DNA of 64,000 nt from Pelosinus propionicus DSM 13327 (GTDB taxonomy: Bacteria > Bacillota > Negativicutes > DSM-13327). Positions within the stretch are counted from its first letter, which is position 1, and every line of letters begins with the position of its first letter. This document shows positions 51,945 through 61,055 of the stretch, piece by piece. Location of the stretch: assembly GCF_900114615.1 (NCBI RefSeq), contig NZ_FOTS01000006.1, positions 93,782-157,781 on the forward strand, read 5' to 3'. The notes beneath the pieces were generated by a model. The model was not told the origin of the DNA and made no database searches. It worked only from the letters and a program-made list of their open reading frames with translations. A program made the translations under genes and the position numbers.

Positions 51945-51973
51945 ATACTAAAACCCTTTAGTATTGGCATGCT
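51936..51973 (-). terminator. 17-bp inverted repeat: terminator overlapping the sigma-54 promoter
   Basis: AGCATGCCAATACTAAA and TTTAGTATTGGCATGCT are exact complements with a 4-nt loop. On the minus strand the stem is followed by TTTTTG, making an intrinsic terminator for the upstream activator gene. The same bases supply the -24 element and, by the T-run, part of the -12 spacer. Confidence 0.75.
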
Positions 51974-52080
51974 TACAAAAATTATATTTCATTATTGAAA
52001 CGCAGCTTTCATTTTTCAATCCTAATCTTCTTTAATTCTTTTAATATTATTTCGTATCATTTTAGAAACATTAAATTCCA

Positions 52081-54036
52081 CTATTGAAACATTTTTAAGC
52101 TATCGCTAATTTTACCCTTTCGCCACAAAGTAGTACGACCAATTCCTAACTTTTTTGCCGCCAATTCTTGTTTTTGATCACATCTTGCCAGCATGGTATC
52201 AATGATTATTTTTTCCACTTGTTCAATCGCCGACTTTAATCCCTGGTCTAAATCCACTTTGATCGCAATGGAATCATGATTGGGATTAGAGACAGAATCA
52301 TACATTACTTTTTGCAGTATTTTTTCCAGACTCCATTTTTTTTCTGAAATACTGATCATCAAGGATAACCGTTCCATAATATTATATAATTCTCGAATGT
52401 TACCCGGCCAATCATATACAATCAATGCAGATTTTAGTTCCCGTGCTATGGCAGGGGAATCTAAATCTGCAGATAACCGTTCCAAAAATGCCATGGCAAG
52501 CACAATAATATCCTCTTTTCGTTCCCTAAGAGGAGGTATTTGTAAATTAAATACATTCAAACGATAATACAAATCTTCACGGAATTCGCCTTGTTCCATT
52601 TTTTTCTCAAGATTTTTATTCGTGGCACTAATGATTCGAATATCAATGGGTATAATTTTATCCCCGCCAACTCGCATAATTTCTTTTTCCTGCAGCACCC
52701 GAAGCAGCCTTGCCTGCAAAGCTTTAGGAATTTCCCCAATCTCATCTAAGAAGATCGTTCCTTTATGAGCCAGTTCAAATAATCCTTGTTTACCTTCTTT
52801 TTTAGCCCCCGTAAAAGCTCCGCCTTCATAGCCAAACAATTCACTTTCCAGTAAATGCTCTGGTATAGCAGCGCAGTTAACAGCTATGAAGGGTCCACTG
52901 CTGCGTCTGCTGTGACAATGGATGCTTTGTGAAAATAGCTCTTTTCCTGTGCCAGACTCCCCTTGGATCAATACAGAGGAATCCGTGGTGGCATACAAGG
53001 CAGCCATCTCCTTTAGCTCAATCAAGACAGGACTTACCGTCAAAATATCCTTGAAGGTATATTTGGCGATAAAGCCTTTGGCATGCATTTGTTTCCGAAT
53101 TTGCTGCTCCAAATATTGAATTTTAGTCACATCTTCAAAGGTACTAACAACACCGGACCGTTTGCTGCCAACCATAATCGGAATTCGACTCGTTGCAATA
53201 ATCCCGCCATTTACATCCTGCAATTCGGCCATTTGCACCTCACCGCTCTCTAACACCTTATGCATTTGCGTATTGGGAATCACATCCTGTACCTTTCTTC
53301 CAAGTACTTGTTCACTTGGGATGTTAAATATCCTTTGAGCCGCAGGGTTATATATGGTTACATATCCCAACTCATCCGTGGCAATAACCCCCTGAACGAC
53401 AGAATCCAATACCACTTTAATCCGAGCGGCTCTGCTGCGTTCTACACGCCTCAACTTAGCTAAATTTATAGCCTCATACATGGAACGATAGACTGCTTCC
53501 TCACCGCATTCAATCAAAATACTTTCTAGATTATAGGTTTGGGCTAGTTGTATCGCTAAGATCCCTCCCATAACTAGCGCGATTCCTCTTTTCTTTGCAT
53601 CTTGAATACCAGCTTCTATATCTTCTTGCAAATGGAACGTATATTCATCAATCTCTAATCCAAGCATTTTTTCAATATCCCGAATACCGGGCATTTTTTC
53701 CTTATAAGAAAATAATGCAATCTTTTTATAACATTTTTTCATACAACTTTGATTCTCATATATGGAACGCATCACATCAAATGGTGTAACAGGAATTGCT
53801 ACTACGGGGATTTCAACTGCTTCTTTAATATATTCAGCAGTCCCACCTCGACTCAGAATCACATCGATCCGAGGCTCAATATTCTTTGCAATAGCTGCTG
53901 CCTCGCGAAGAGTAGCCACTGTAATATAAGGATCGAATCCTGTATTCTCTGCCACGTGTTTAAATATCGTAGCCATCCCTGGATAGGTTGAAATTAAAGC
54001 CAGCCTTACTTTACTGTTATCTTGAACATCTTTCAC
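52081..54036 (-). CDS. PrpR-type sigma-54 activator of the CoA-transferase operon
   Basis: 651 residues. PrpR_N sensor (about 1-190, with VRLALISTYPGMATIFKHVA), PAS domain (about 200-315, VLDSVVQGVIATDELGYVT), sigma-54 AAA+ domain with [15 protein letters not shown] and LPPLRERKEDII-type region, and a C-terminal Fis-type HTH (ELAAKKLGIGRTTLWRKG). The start is GTG at 54036, 9 nt after GGAGG. Closely similar in plan to the activator at 40093-41988. It lies directly upstream of the operon it should control. Confidence 0.92.
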   Translation of the reverse strand: MKDVQDNSKVRLALISTYPGMATIFKHVAENTGFDPYITVATLREAAAIAKNIEPRIDVILSRGGTAEYIKEAVEIPVVAIPVTPFDVMRSIYENQSCMKKCYKKIALFSYKEKMPGIRDIEKMLGLEIDEYTFHLQEDIEAGIQDAKKRGIALVMGGILAIQLAQTYNLESILIECGEEAVYRSMYEAINLAKLRRVERSRAARIKVVLDSVVQGVIATDELGYVTIYNPAAQRIFNIPSEQVLGRKVQDVIPNTQMHKVLESGEVQMAELQDVNGGIIATSRIPIMVGSKRSGVVSTFEDVTKIQYLEQQIRKQMHAKGFIAKYTFKDILTVSPVLIELKEMAALYATTDSSVLIQGESGTGKELFSQSIHCHSRRSSGPFIAVNCAAIPEHLLESELFGYEGGAFTGAKKEGKQGLFELAHKGTIFLDEIGEIPKALQARLLRVLQEKEIMRVGGDKIIPIDIRIISATNKNLEKKMEQGEFREDLYYRLNVFNLQIPPLRERKEDIIVLAMAFLERLSADLDSPAIARELKSALIVYDWPGNIRELYNIMERLSLMISISEKKWSLEKILQKVMYDSVSNPNHDSIAIKVDLDQGLKSAIEQVEKIIIDTMLARCDQKQELAAKKLGIGRTTLWRKGKISDSLKMFQ

Positions 54037-54116
54037 CGTCTTTTGCCTCCCTGGGTTTTCCCTATTATATCCTTCGTCGATGCTACAAAAAACCTTCCTA
54101 TCACATTCTTTAAATA

Positions 54117-54151
54117 ATAAAAAGCAGGCTCTACAGGAGAGCCTACTTTTT
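54117..54151 (-). terminator. Terminator after smpB
   Basis: GCAGGCTCT / AGAGCCTAC stem (one mismatch) flanked by A-run and T-run; ends the rnr-smpB unit. Confidence 0.8.
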
Positions 54152-54153
54152 AT

Positions 54154-54627
54154 TTATTCTTTTTGCCTTTCACGAAATGCGCGATCCATTTCTCGTTTGG
54201 CATCTCGCTCTGCCATGTCTTGACGTTTATCAAAGTTTTTCTTTCCTGTAGCCAATCCTAATTGCAATTTTGCTAGACCGTGAGCAAAATACATTTTCAG
54301 TGGCACCAAAGTGTATCCTTTTTCTTTGGTTTTTCCAAGCAATTTATCAATTTCGCTTCGATGCATTAATAGCTTCCGTACGCGCAGTGGTTCGTGGTTA
54401 AAGCGATTTCCTGCATCATAGGGACTAATATGTGCATTATGCAGCATGAGCTCAGATTTTTCAATCCTGGCATAAGCATCCTTTAAGTTGGCTTTGCCTG
54501 CCCGCAGAGATTTCACTTCTGTCCCTGTCAGCACGATGCCCGTCTCATAACTTTCATGTATATGAAAGTCATGTCTGGCTTTCCTGTTTTCTGTAATGAT
54601 TTTAATACTGGCTGTTGCATCTTTCAA
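54154..54627 (-). CDS. smpB: SsrA-binding protein SmpB
   Basis: About 157 residues; binds tmRNA and brings it to stalled ribosomes in trans-translation. Motifs [39 protein letters not shown] and the basic C-terminal tail ([17 protein letters not shown]) are standard. A TTG at 54627 is well spaced from GAGGTGA; the GTG at 54636 lies inside that ribosome binding site. It follows rnr by about 30 bp, the usual pairing. The tmRNA gene is not seen in the window. Confidence 0.95.
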   Translation of the reverse strand: MKDATASIKIITENRKARHDFHIHESYETGIVLTGTEVKSLRAGKANLKDAYARIEKSELMLHNAHISPYDAGNRFNHEPLRVRKLLMHRSEIDKLLGKTKEKGYTLVPLKMYFAHGLAKLQLGLATGKKNFDKRQDMAERDAKREMDRAFRERQKE

Positions 54628-54656
54628 AAAACTCACCTCGATACTACATTATCTCT

Positions 54657-56981
54657 TTATTTCTTTTTTTGTTTATTTCTTTTTGTCTTTAATTTTGCAC
54701 GGCTTACCACAGCCTTCTTCGCCTTACTGTTCTTATTCTTCGCAGCCGAGACAGTTCTTCGACCATTGCCAGCTCCTTCGCTTTTCACACCATTTCTTTG
54801 AGGTCTTCCTCCACTAGGTCTTCGATTTATCGATCGTTCAATCCAGGCGCTGTTGGACTCTAAGACGAAGTCGATGTTGCGTTCTTCCGGACTGACTCTG
54901 GTGAGGATGACTTTTACTGCATCACCCAGACGATATATCTTATGACTGCGCTCACCAATTAAGGAATATTGCTCTTCCACATATTGATAATAGTCATCTT
55001 CCATACTAGATACACGTACTAGACCTTCTACTCCATTATCCAGCTCCACAAAAATCCCAAAGGCCGTAACCCCGTTAATGATCCCGTCAAAATGCTCTCC
55101 TACAAACTGCGCCATATATTCTACAGTTTTTAGAGAAACAGTTTCCCGCTCTGCTTCAGCAGCCGCCCGTTCTCTTTCAGAAGAATGCAGGGCAATCTCC
55201 GGCAGCATAGCTGCTAGTTTTGCTTTACGTTTTGTTGATATATCTCCTGAATTAAAGGTTTCTCGCAAAATGCGATGTACAATTAAATCAGGATAACGTC
55301 GTATGGGGGATGTAAAATGAGTGTAGTAGGTCGCAGCTAATCCAAAGTGTCCTAGGTTTTGCGCTTCATAACGCGCTTGTTTCAATGAACGCAGCATAAC
55401 GGTACTGATAATCCGTTCTTCTGGACGCCCTGAGATATAATTTAATATTTTCTGTAAGGCAGCAGGCTGTACTTCATCCACCTTGGATAAGCTCTGCCCA
55501 AAATTATGCAATAGATTATTTAATTTTACCATTTTTTCCGAATCAGGCTCTTCATGCACACGGAAAACAAAAGGAACCTTTAACTTATGCATATGTTCAG
55601 CCACAGTTTCATTTGCCACCAGCATAAATTCTTCAATGATGGATTCAGCTAGACTGCGAACTCGTTTTATAATCTCAATTGGTTTTCCCGTTTCATCTAA
55701 TTTCACTTTTAGTTCAGGAAAGTCAAAATCGATGGCACCGCGGCGCATCCTTCTTTCTCGCAGGATTCGGCACAGTCGTTCCATATTTTCCAATTGCCCA
55801 AGCAATTCTTGATGTCCATGAATTAATTCTTCATCATGTTCCACCAAAATTTTACGTACTACCGTGTAGGAAAAACGTTTCTGTACTCTTATGACACTTG
55901 GGAATAATTCATATTTAACCACTTGTCCTTTATGGTCAATTTCCATATGAGCCGACATAGCCAAACGATCTTCGCCAGCATTGAGGCTGCAGATACCGTT
56001 CGATAAGCGGCGGGGCAGCATGGGCAATACACGGTCTACCAAATACACACTGGTTCCCCGTTCACTGGCTTCTTTATCCAGTACTGTATTTTCACGGACA
56101 TAATAACTGACATCTGCAATGTAGACTCCCAGAAGATAGTTGCCGTTTTTTAAACGTTCGACGTATACCCCATCATCCAAATCCTTAGCATCTTCTCCAT
56201 CAATGGTTACTATTGGCAAATGCCGCAGATCACGTCGACCGGAGATTTCTTCTTCACTAATGGCATCTGGAGCATTTTCGGCAGCCTGCGCAACTTCGGC
56301 AGGAAAATCGATGGGCAAATTGTGCCTTTTGATAATAGAGAGAATTTCAATCCCACTGTCGCCCGTATTCCCCAGGACTTCTATGATTTTCCCCTCAGCA
56401 CTCCGTTTTTTCTCTGGCCACTTAGTAACTTCTACTACTACCTTTGCACCACTCGGAACGATATTTTTTCCGTCCTTCGGAATAAAAATATCCTGGCCCA
56501 AACGAAGATCATCAGGAGTTACAAAACCAAAATTGCGGCTGGCTTCATAGGTTCCCACGATACGCGTATTTGCCCGTTTTACAATACGGATAATTTCTCC
56601 ATCTCTAGATTTCCCTTGCCCGCTCTGGGTGTGTACACGAACAACTACCCTATCGTGATGCATGGCACTCATCATCCCATCTGGAGGAATAAAAATGTCC
56701 GTTTCATTTGGTGTTCTTACTTTTTCAGGAATCACGAAACCATATCCCTTATTGCTGGCACTTAACTTCCCTACTACCAGATTCATACGTTCAGGCACTC
56801 CGTATTTATCATAGCGAGTTTTAATAATATCTGCATTACTTTCTAGTTCTTCAATAACCTTCCATAATTCGCTTAATTCTGTCCCTTTCAGCTCCATATG
56901 CTCGGCTAATTCTTCCGAGGTCAAAGGTTTATATGCTTCTGTTCTCATGAATTCTAAAATTTTTTCTTTTAATACCATCAT
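54657..56981 (-). CDS. rnr: Ribonuclease R
   Basis: 774 residues: N-terminal winged helix, cold-shock domains (about 75-220), the RNB catalytic domain with the Asp cluster in TIDGEDAKDLDDGVYVERL, an S1 domain (about 635-720) and a Lys/Arg-rich tail. It degrades structured RNA from the 3' end and works with tmRNA. Its start overlaps the stop of the thioesterase gene by 4 bp (ATGA), so the two are translationally coupled. Gene order rnr then smpB is conserved in Firmicutes. Confidence 0.96.
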   Translation of the reverse strand: MMVLKEKILEFMRTEAYKPLTSEELAEHMELKGTELSELWKVIEELESNADIIKTRYDKYGVPERMNLVVGKLSASNKGYGFVIPEKVRTPNETDIFIPPDGMMSAMHHDRVVVRVHTQSGQGKSRDGEIIRIVKRANTRIVGTYEASRNFGFVTPDDLRLGQDIFIPKDGKNIVPSGAKVVVEVTKWPEKKRSAEGKIIEVLGNTGDSGIEILSIIKRHNLPIDFPAEVAQAAENAPDAISEEEISGRRDLRHLPIVTIDGEDAKDLDDGVYVERLKNGNYLLGVYIADVSYYVRENTVLDKEASERGTSVYLVDRVLPMLPRRLSNGICSLNAGEDRLAMSAHMEIDHKGQVVKYELFPSVIRVQKRFSYTVVRKILVEHDEELIHGHQELLGQLENMERLCRILRERRMRRGAIDFDFPELKVKLDETGKPIEIIKRVRSLAESIIEEFMLVANETVAEHMHKLKVPFVFRVHEEPDSEKMVKLNNLLHNFGQSLSKVDEVQPAALQKILNYISGRPEERIISTVMLRSLKQARYEAQNLGHFGLAATYYTHFTSPIRRYPDLIVHRILRETFNSGDISTKRKAKLAAMLPEIALHSSERERAAAEAERETVSLKTVEYMAQFVGEHFDGIINGVTAFGIFVELDNGVEGLVRVSSMEDDYYQYVEEQYSLIGERSHKIYRLGDAVKVILTRVSPEERNIDFVLESNSAWIERSINRRPSGGRPQRNGVKSEGAGNGRRTVSAAKNKNSKAKKAVVSRAKLKTKRNKQKKK

Positions 56982-57379
56982 GATGCTGTATCCTCCACCA
57001 CTGCAATAGTGGCTTTACCTTCTGCGGTAACAGTCCCATCCGGCAGTGATAATTCACTCTTTATTTCATACAGTTTACCGCGTTGTGATACGATCTTAGC
57101 TCTTGCTGTCAATTGCTGTCCAAGGGGAGTCGGCTGACGAAACCGTACTTCCAAACGCGCTGTTACTGCATTAAAACCTTTCATATTAATGTAACGAGCC
57201 ATTACTTCATCTAAAACAGTACTGACAAGACCGCCATGCATAATACCATCATATCCTTGGTGTTCCGGCTTTGCTGTAAATGTCGTACGATAGGTGTCCT
57301 CTTCTTCTACAAACTCAAGTTTTAGTCCAATCGGATTATCCTTACCGCAAGCAAAGCACCACTGATCCCTTAATTCCAT
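56978..57379 (-). CDS. PaaI-type hotdog thioesterase
   Basis: About 133 residues of the hotdog fold. The segment CFACGKDNPIGLKLEFVEE and the active-site stretch GYDGIMHGGLVSTVLDEVMA (with the HGG loop and acidic catalytic residue) mark a PaaI-like acyl-CoA thioesterase. The ATG at 57379 follows GAGGTGACGCGA; a GTG at 57388 is less likely. It overlaps the rnr start by 4 bp. The acyl substrate cannot be named. Confidence 0.87.
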   Translation of the reverse strand: MELRDQWCFACGKDNPIGLKLEFVEEEDTYRTTFTAKPEHQGYDGIMHGGLVSTVLDEVMARYINMKGFNAVTARLEVRFRQPTPLGQQLTARAKIVSQRGKLYEIKSELSLPDGTVTAEGKATIAVVEDTAS

Positions 57380-57434
57380 TCGCGTCACCTCAATTCTTTA
57401 TTCAAAACCATTACAGAGTAAACCTAGAGATGCA

Positions 57435-58184
57435 TTATGTCATTATTTTTTCATTCTGTAGAAAATCAATTATCTCCTCAAATACCTGTTCACGTTCTAT
57501 ATCAAGAGTGACAATATGACCAGATTTCTCCAGCCAAACTAGTCTTTTTTCTGCACTGCCCACATGTTCAAAAATATAAGTCGCGCTTCTTGGCTGTACC
57601 GTATGTTCAAATCGAGCTTGTACTACTAATAAAGGCGTATTTATTTTAGGCAAACGCGCATCCACATCTTCAATTAAATTCAGCAAACTGCTTAGGCTGC
57701 TAAGAGGGGTAGCATTATAACCTACACAATACTGTGAGCCAATACCCGCAAAAGATTTTCGTTTCTTCGGAACAAATTGATATAATACACGGTACAGAGG
57801 CAGCATGTCCAAGCGTTTATCAGCAATGTAAATAGGAGTACTAAGCGATACAGCCTTATTGACAGGATATTCCGCTGCCAGTTTTAAGGCCAATAATCCT
57901 CCCATGGATAGTCCTACGACAGAGATTTCCTTACATACTGATCTTACTATATGATACCCATCTTCAACTCCGCTATACCATTGAGGCCATTTTGTTTTTG
58001 CTAATTCTTCCACTGTTGTTCCATGTCCACTAAGTCTCGGTGCAAAAACAGTATAGCCTTCCTGATGCAATTTTTCACCAAGCAAGCGCATCTCAGCAGG
58101 TGAACCGGTAAAACCATGTAACAATAAAACGCCTTTTTCACCGCCGAGTAAAAAAAATGGTTCTGCTCCCTCCATTATTGTCAA
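57435..58184 (-). CDS. Carboxylesterase (Est30-like alpha/beta hydrolase)
   Basis: About 249 residues. The oxyanion segment LLHGFTGSPAEMRLLGEKLH and nucleophile elbow VVGLSMGGLLALKLA (Ser) match short-chain carboxylesterases of the Est30 type; the catalytic Asp and His lie in VVQARFEHTVQP and EKSGHIVTLD. A TTG at 58184 is 7 nt from GGAGG; the ATG at 58175 is too far. In Firmicutes such an esterase is often found in the secG-rnr neighbourhood, as here. The natural substrate is unknown. Confidence 0.88.
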   Translation of the reverse strand: MTIMEGAEPFFLLGGEKGVLLLHGFTGSPAEMRLLGEKLHQEGYTVFAPRLSGHGTTVEELAKTKWPQWYSGVEDGYHIVRSVCKEISVVGLSMGGLLALKLAAEYPVNKAVSLSTPIYIADKRLDMLPLYRVLYQFVPKKRKSFAGIGSQYCVGYNATPLSSLSSLLNLIEDVDARLPKINTPLLVVQARFEHTVQPRSATYIFEHVGSAEKRLVWLEKSGHIVTLDIEREQVFEEIIDFLQNEKIMT

Positions 58185-58434
58185 AAGCAAACCTCCCCAA
58201 AGTTATTGCTATTATTACAATTATACCATTTTATAGAATTAAAATTCTACCTGCCAGAAAGAAAACTTAGTTATATTCCAGATTATAAGATTAAATATTT
58301 TTCGTTTCCTTATAGTCGGATTATTCGGCGTATTCCCATTACAGCAGGATAAAAATACCTCCTCGTCGAAGTGAAAAATCGTTATATTCTTCATAATATC
58401 TTATATAAAATGCAGATACATATAGCTGGTGTTT

Positions 58435-58465
58435 TTATTATTGCCATTTATTTTTGCAATAATAA
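58435..58465. promoter_or_regulatory. 10-bp inverted repeat upstream of the carbonic anhydrase gene
   Basis: TTATTATTGC / GCAATAATAA, exact, with an 11-nt spacer, 58 bp before the start codon. A possible operator; no T-run. The rest of 58191-58522 is AT-rich and shows nothing else. Confidence 0.35.
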
Positions 58466-58522
58466 TTTAAATTGAGTTAACATATAAATATACGACAAGT
58501 ATTTTTAGAGAAGGAAGGAATC

Positions 58523-59086
58523 ATGATGCAGGTTTTAGAGCAAGTATTAGTTGCAAATCAAGCTTTTACTAAGAATTTATCAGATCAGTTTGTGCACTTT
58601 TTTTCTGAGCCCAGCAAAATGCCTAAACGCCAATTAGCTATTTTTACCTGTATGGATACTAGACTGGTAGACTTTTTAGAACCAGCAATGGGAATCAAGC
58701 GTGGTGAAGCTAAAGTAATAAAGAATGCAGGCAACTCTGTTACTGGTCCTTTCGAAGCCACAATCCGTAGTCTAATTGTTGGTATTTTTGAATTGGATGT
58801 AAAAGAAGTGCTAGTCATAGGCCACCTAGACTGCGGGGTATCTCACACAACATCTCAGAGTCTGACTGAAAAAATGATCAAGCGAGGAATATCGCCTGAT
58901 GCGATCAAAATGGTCGAAAAGGAATTGGAAGATTGGCTGGACCATTTTCATAATCCGATTAATAATGTAAAAGAAGTCGTTGACAAAATCCGAAAAAATC
59001 CCCTCATTCCCAAAGACGTACCGATTCACGGACTCATGTTTAATCCACATACTGGAGAATTAGAGGTTGTTGTAAACGGCTATTAA
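58523..59086 (+). CDS. Beta-class carbonic anhydrase
   Basis: 187 residues; interconverts CO2 and bicarbonate. The zinc ligands and catalytic dyad are visible: C43-x-D45-x-R47 in FTCMDTRL, and H101 and C104 in IGHLDCGVS. The length fits the small beta-carbonic anhydrases of Firmicutes (YvdA/YtiB type). The ATG follows GAGAAGGAAGG. It stands alone between convergent genes and is followed by a bidirectional terminator. Confidence 0.93.
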   Translation: MMQVLEQVLVANQAFTKNLSDQFVHFFSEPSKMPKRQLAIFTCMDTRLVDFLEPAMGIKRGEAKVIKNAGNSVTGPFEATIRSLIVGIFELDVKEVLVIGHLDCGVSHTTSQSLTEKMIKRGISPDAIKMVEKELEDWLDHFHNPINNVKEVVDKIRKNPLIPKDVPIHGLMFNPHTGELEVVVNGY

Positions 59087-59134
59087 ATAACAACTATAAT
59101 CGGCTCAAGGTAGCTCAAGATTAGCTTCCTTCAT

Positions 59135-59180
59135 AAAAGGTAAGGTCACAGATCCATCTGAATCTGCGACCTTACCTTTT
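59135..59180. terminator. Bidirectional terminator
   Basis: AAAAGGTAAGGTC..AGAT pairs with ATCT..GACCTTACCTTTT. Shared by the carbonic anhydrase gene and trpB. Confidence 0.9.
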
Positions 59181-59193
59181 ATGCCTTCTGATT

Positions 59194-60549
59194 TTATATC
59201 TGTGGCAGCTTAGCGATGTTTCGCTGAATTTCTTCCTCGTCGCAGCGCACATCTACCAGATTGCCAGCCAAGTATTGATCATAAGCTCCCATGTCAAAAT
59301 GACCATGTCCAGATAAACAAAATAATATCGTCTTACTTTCACCTGACTCTTTTGCTTTAAGAGCTTCAACGATAGCACCTCGAATAGCATGCGCTGCTTC
59401 TGGTGCAGGTACAATCCCCTCTGTCTTGGAAAATAAAATGGCAGCTTCAAAAGTTTCTCGCTGATTAAAAGCTTGCGCCTCTATAAAACCATCATGGTAA
59501 AGCTGACTCACCAATGGTGATTCACCATGATAACGCAGTCCGCCAGCATGAATACCCGATGGCATAAAACTACTTCCCAAGGTATACATTTTGCTGAGAG
59601 GAGTAAGTTTTCCTAAATCACCATAGTCATAAGCAAAAACGCCGCGAGTTAGTGTAGGGCAAGCTGTAGGCTCCACAGCCACAGCCCTCACCTTTGTACC
59701 CATAAATTTATCTTGTAAAAAAGGAAACGCAATCCCAGAAAAATTACTCCCCCCACCACAGGCACCTACTACTACATCAGGATAATCTCCGATTTTCTCT
59801 AATTGCTTTTTTACTTCCAACCCAATAATGGTCTGATGCAATATGACATGATTCATCACACTTCCAAGGGCATAATTGGTGTCACGATTAGACATGGCGA
59901 CTTCTACGGCTTCTGATATGGCAATCCCTAGACTGCCATTGGAATTTGGATCAATTGCTAACAAATTTCTCCCAGCTTCTGTCTTCTCTGATGGGCTGGG
60001 AATTACGTCTGCTCCATAGATTTGCATAAAAGAGCGTCTGTACGGTTTTTGCTGATAGCTGACCTTCACCATGTAGACAGTACACGCCATGTCATAAAAA
60101 CTGCAAGCTAAGCTTAATGAGCTTCCCCATTGGCCAGCACCGGTCTCTGTTGTCAGATTTTTAATTCCAGCTATTTTATTGTAATATGCTTGAGGTATAG
60201 CAGTATTTACTTTGTGGCTGCCAGCGGGACTGGTCCCTTCATATTTGTAATAGATTTTTGCAGGTGTATCTAAGGCTCTCTCCAAAGCAACGGCACGTAT
60301 TAAAGGAGTCGGACGCCAGATACGATATTTTTCCATGACTTCATCCGGAATGTCAATCCACCGTTCTTGGCTTACTTCTTGCTTAATCAATTCTAATGGA
60401 AAAATGGATGACAAATCTTCGGCAGTAATAGGCTGCTTTGTACCAGGATGTAATGATGGCGCTAATTTATTAGGCATATCCGCCTGAATATTATACCACT
60501 GTCTGGGAATTTCACTTTCCGCTAAAATATGCTTTCTGGTTTCATTCAT
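59194..60549 (-). CDS. trpB: Tryptophan synthase beta chain, TrpB2 type
   Basis: 451 residues, longer than the usual TrpB (about 400), matching the TrpB2 subfamily. The PLP lysine lies in [19 protein letters not shown], the phosphate loop in [12 protein letters not shown], and [20 protein letters not shown] is typical. It makes tryptophan from indole and serine, and TrpB2 proteins often act without TrpA; none is nearby. The ATG follows AAAAGGGGATACGTAG. A T-box leader at 60586-60855 with a Trp specifier controls it. Confidence 0.93.
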   Translation of the reverse strand: MNETRKHILAESEIPRQWYNIQADMPNKLAPSLHPGTKQPITAEDLSSIFPLELIKQEVSQERWIDIPDEVMEKYRIWRPTPLIRAVALERALDTPAKIYYKYEGTSPAGSHKVNTAIPQAYYNKIAGIKNLTTETGAGQWGSSLSLACSFYDMACTVYMVKVSYQQKPYRRSFMQIYGADVIPSPSEKTEAGRNLLAIDPNSNGSLGIAISEAVEVAMSNRDTNYALGSVMNHVILHQTIIGLEVKKQLEKIGDYPDVVVGACGGGSNFSGIAFPFLQDKFMGTKVRAVAVEPTACPTLTRGVFAYDYGDLGKLTPLSKMYTLGSSFMPSGIHAGGLRYHGESPLVSQLYHDGFIEAQAFNQRETFEAAILFSKTEGIVPAPEAAHAIRGAIVEALKAKESGESKTILFCLSGHGHFDMGAYDQYLAGNLVDVRCDEEEIQRNIAKLPQI

Positions 60550-60585
60550 CTACGTATCCCCTTTTCCTTTAATAAATTTACAACT

Positions 60586-60855
60586 AAAAAAACCTTTCGT
60601 CCCATATTAGGACGAAAGGTTATTTCGCTATACCACCCTAGCTGTATACACAGCCACATTTCATAGTACTCCGATACAAAATGTATCTTGTATACTCATT
60701 TCCTGCTAACGGTGGAAACTTCCGACAGCGTCTACCCCTAAAAAGGATCGGACTGTATCTCCTAGGCCCATTCCATATGCCGAGCATTGCCAAACTCCCA
60801 CTGTCATTGGCTCGCTGTAAACCTCTTGCTATATGTACTATCCCTACTCATCGAA
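60586..60855 (-). promoter_or_regulatory. T-box riboswitch (tRNA-Trp) upstream of trpB
   Basis: On the minus strand the T-box core AGGGTGGTATAGCG (60626-60639) is followed by the terminator stem AACCTTTCGTCC / GGACGAAAGGTT and a T-run (60586-60622). A Stem I region begins near CGATGAGTAGGGATAG (60853). The specifier is probably TGG at 60768-60770, in GGAATGGGCC. Uncharged tRNA-Trp would stabilise the antiterminator and switch trpB on. Confidence 0.9.
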
Positions 60856-61013
60856 AATGTTTTTTTGTAATTCAACGTCATTATAGCAAAGACATTATTT
60901 CCCTGTCAATATACTTTCCGATAAATAGCACATTAGTTCTGCAAAATCTTTAAAAATCAGGCAGATATCTTGGCATTCGCATAGTAATAGCAGATTTTAT
61001 GTTTTGCATTACG

Positions 61014-61050
61014 TGAAAAAGGTCATTCATCCTTTAGAATGAATGACCTT
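61014..61050 (-). terminator. Terminator of hppA
   Basis: AAGGTCATTCAT / ATGAATGACCTT with an 8-nt loop; TTTTT follows on the minus strand. Confidence 0.9.
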
Positions 61051-61055
61051 GCAAT

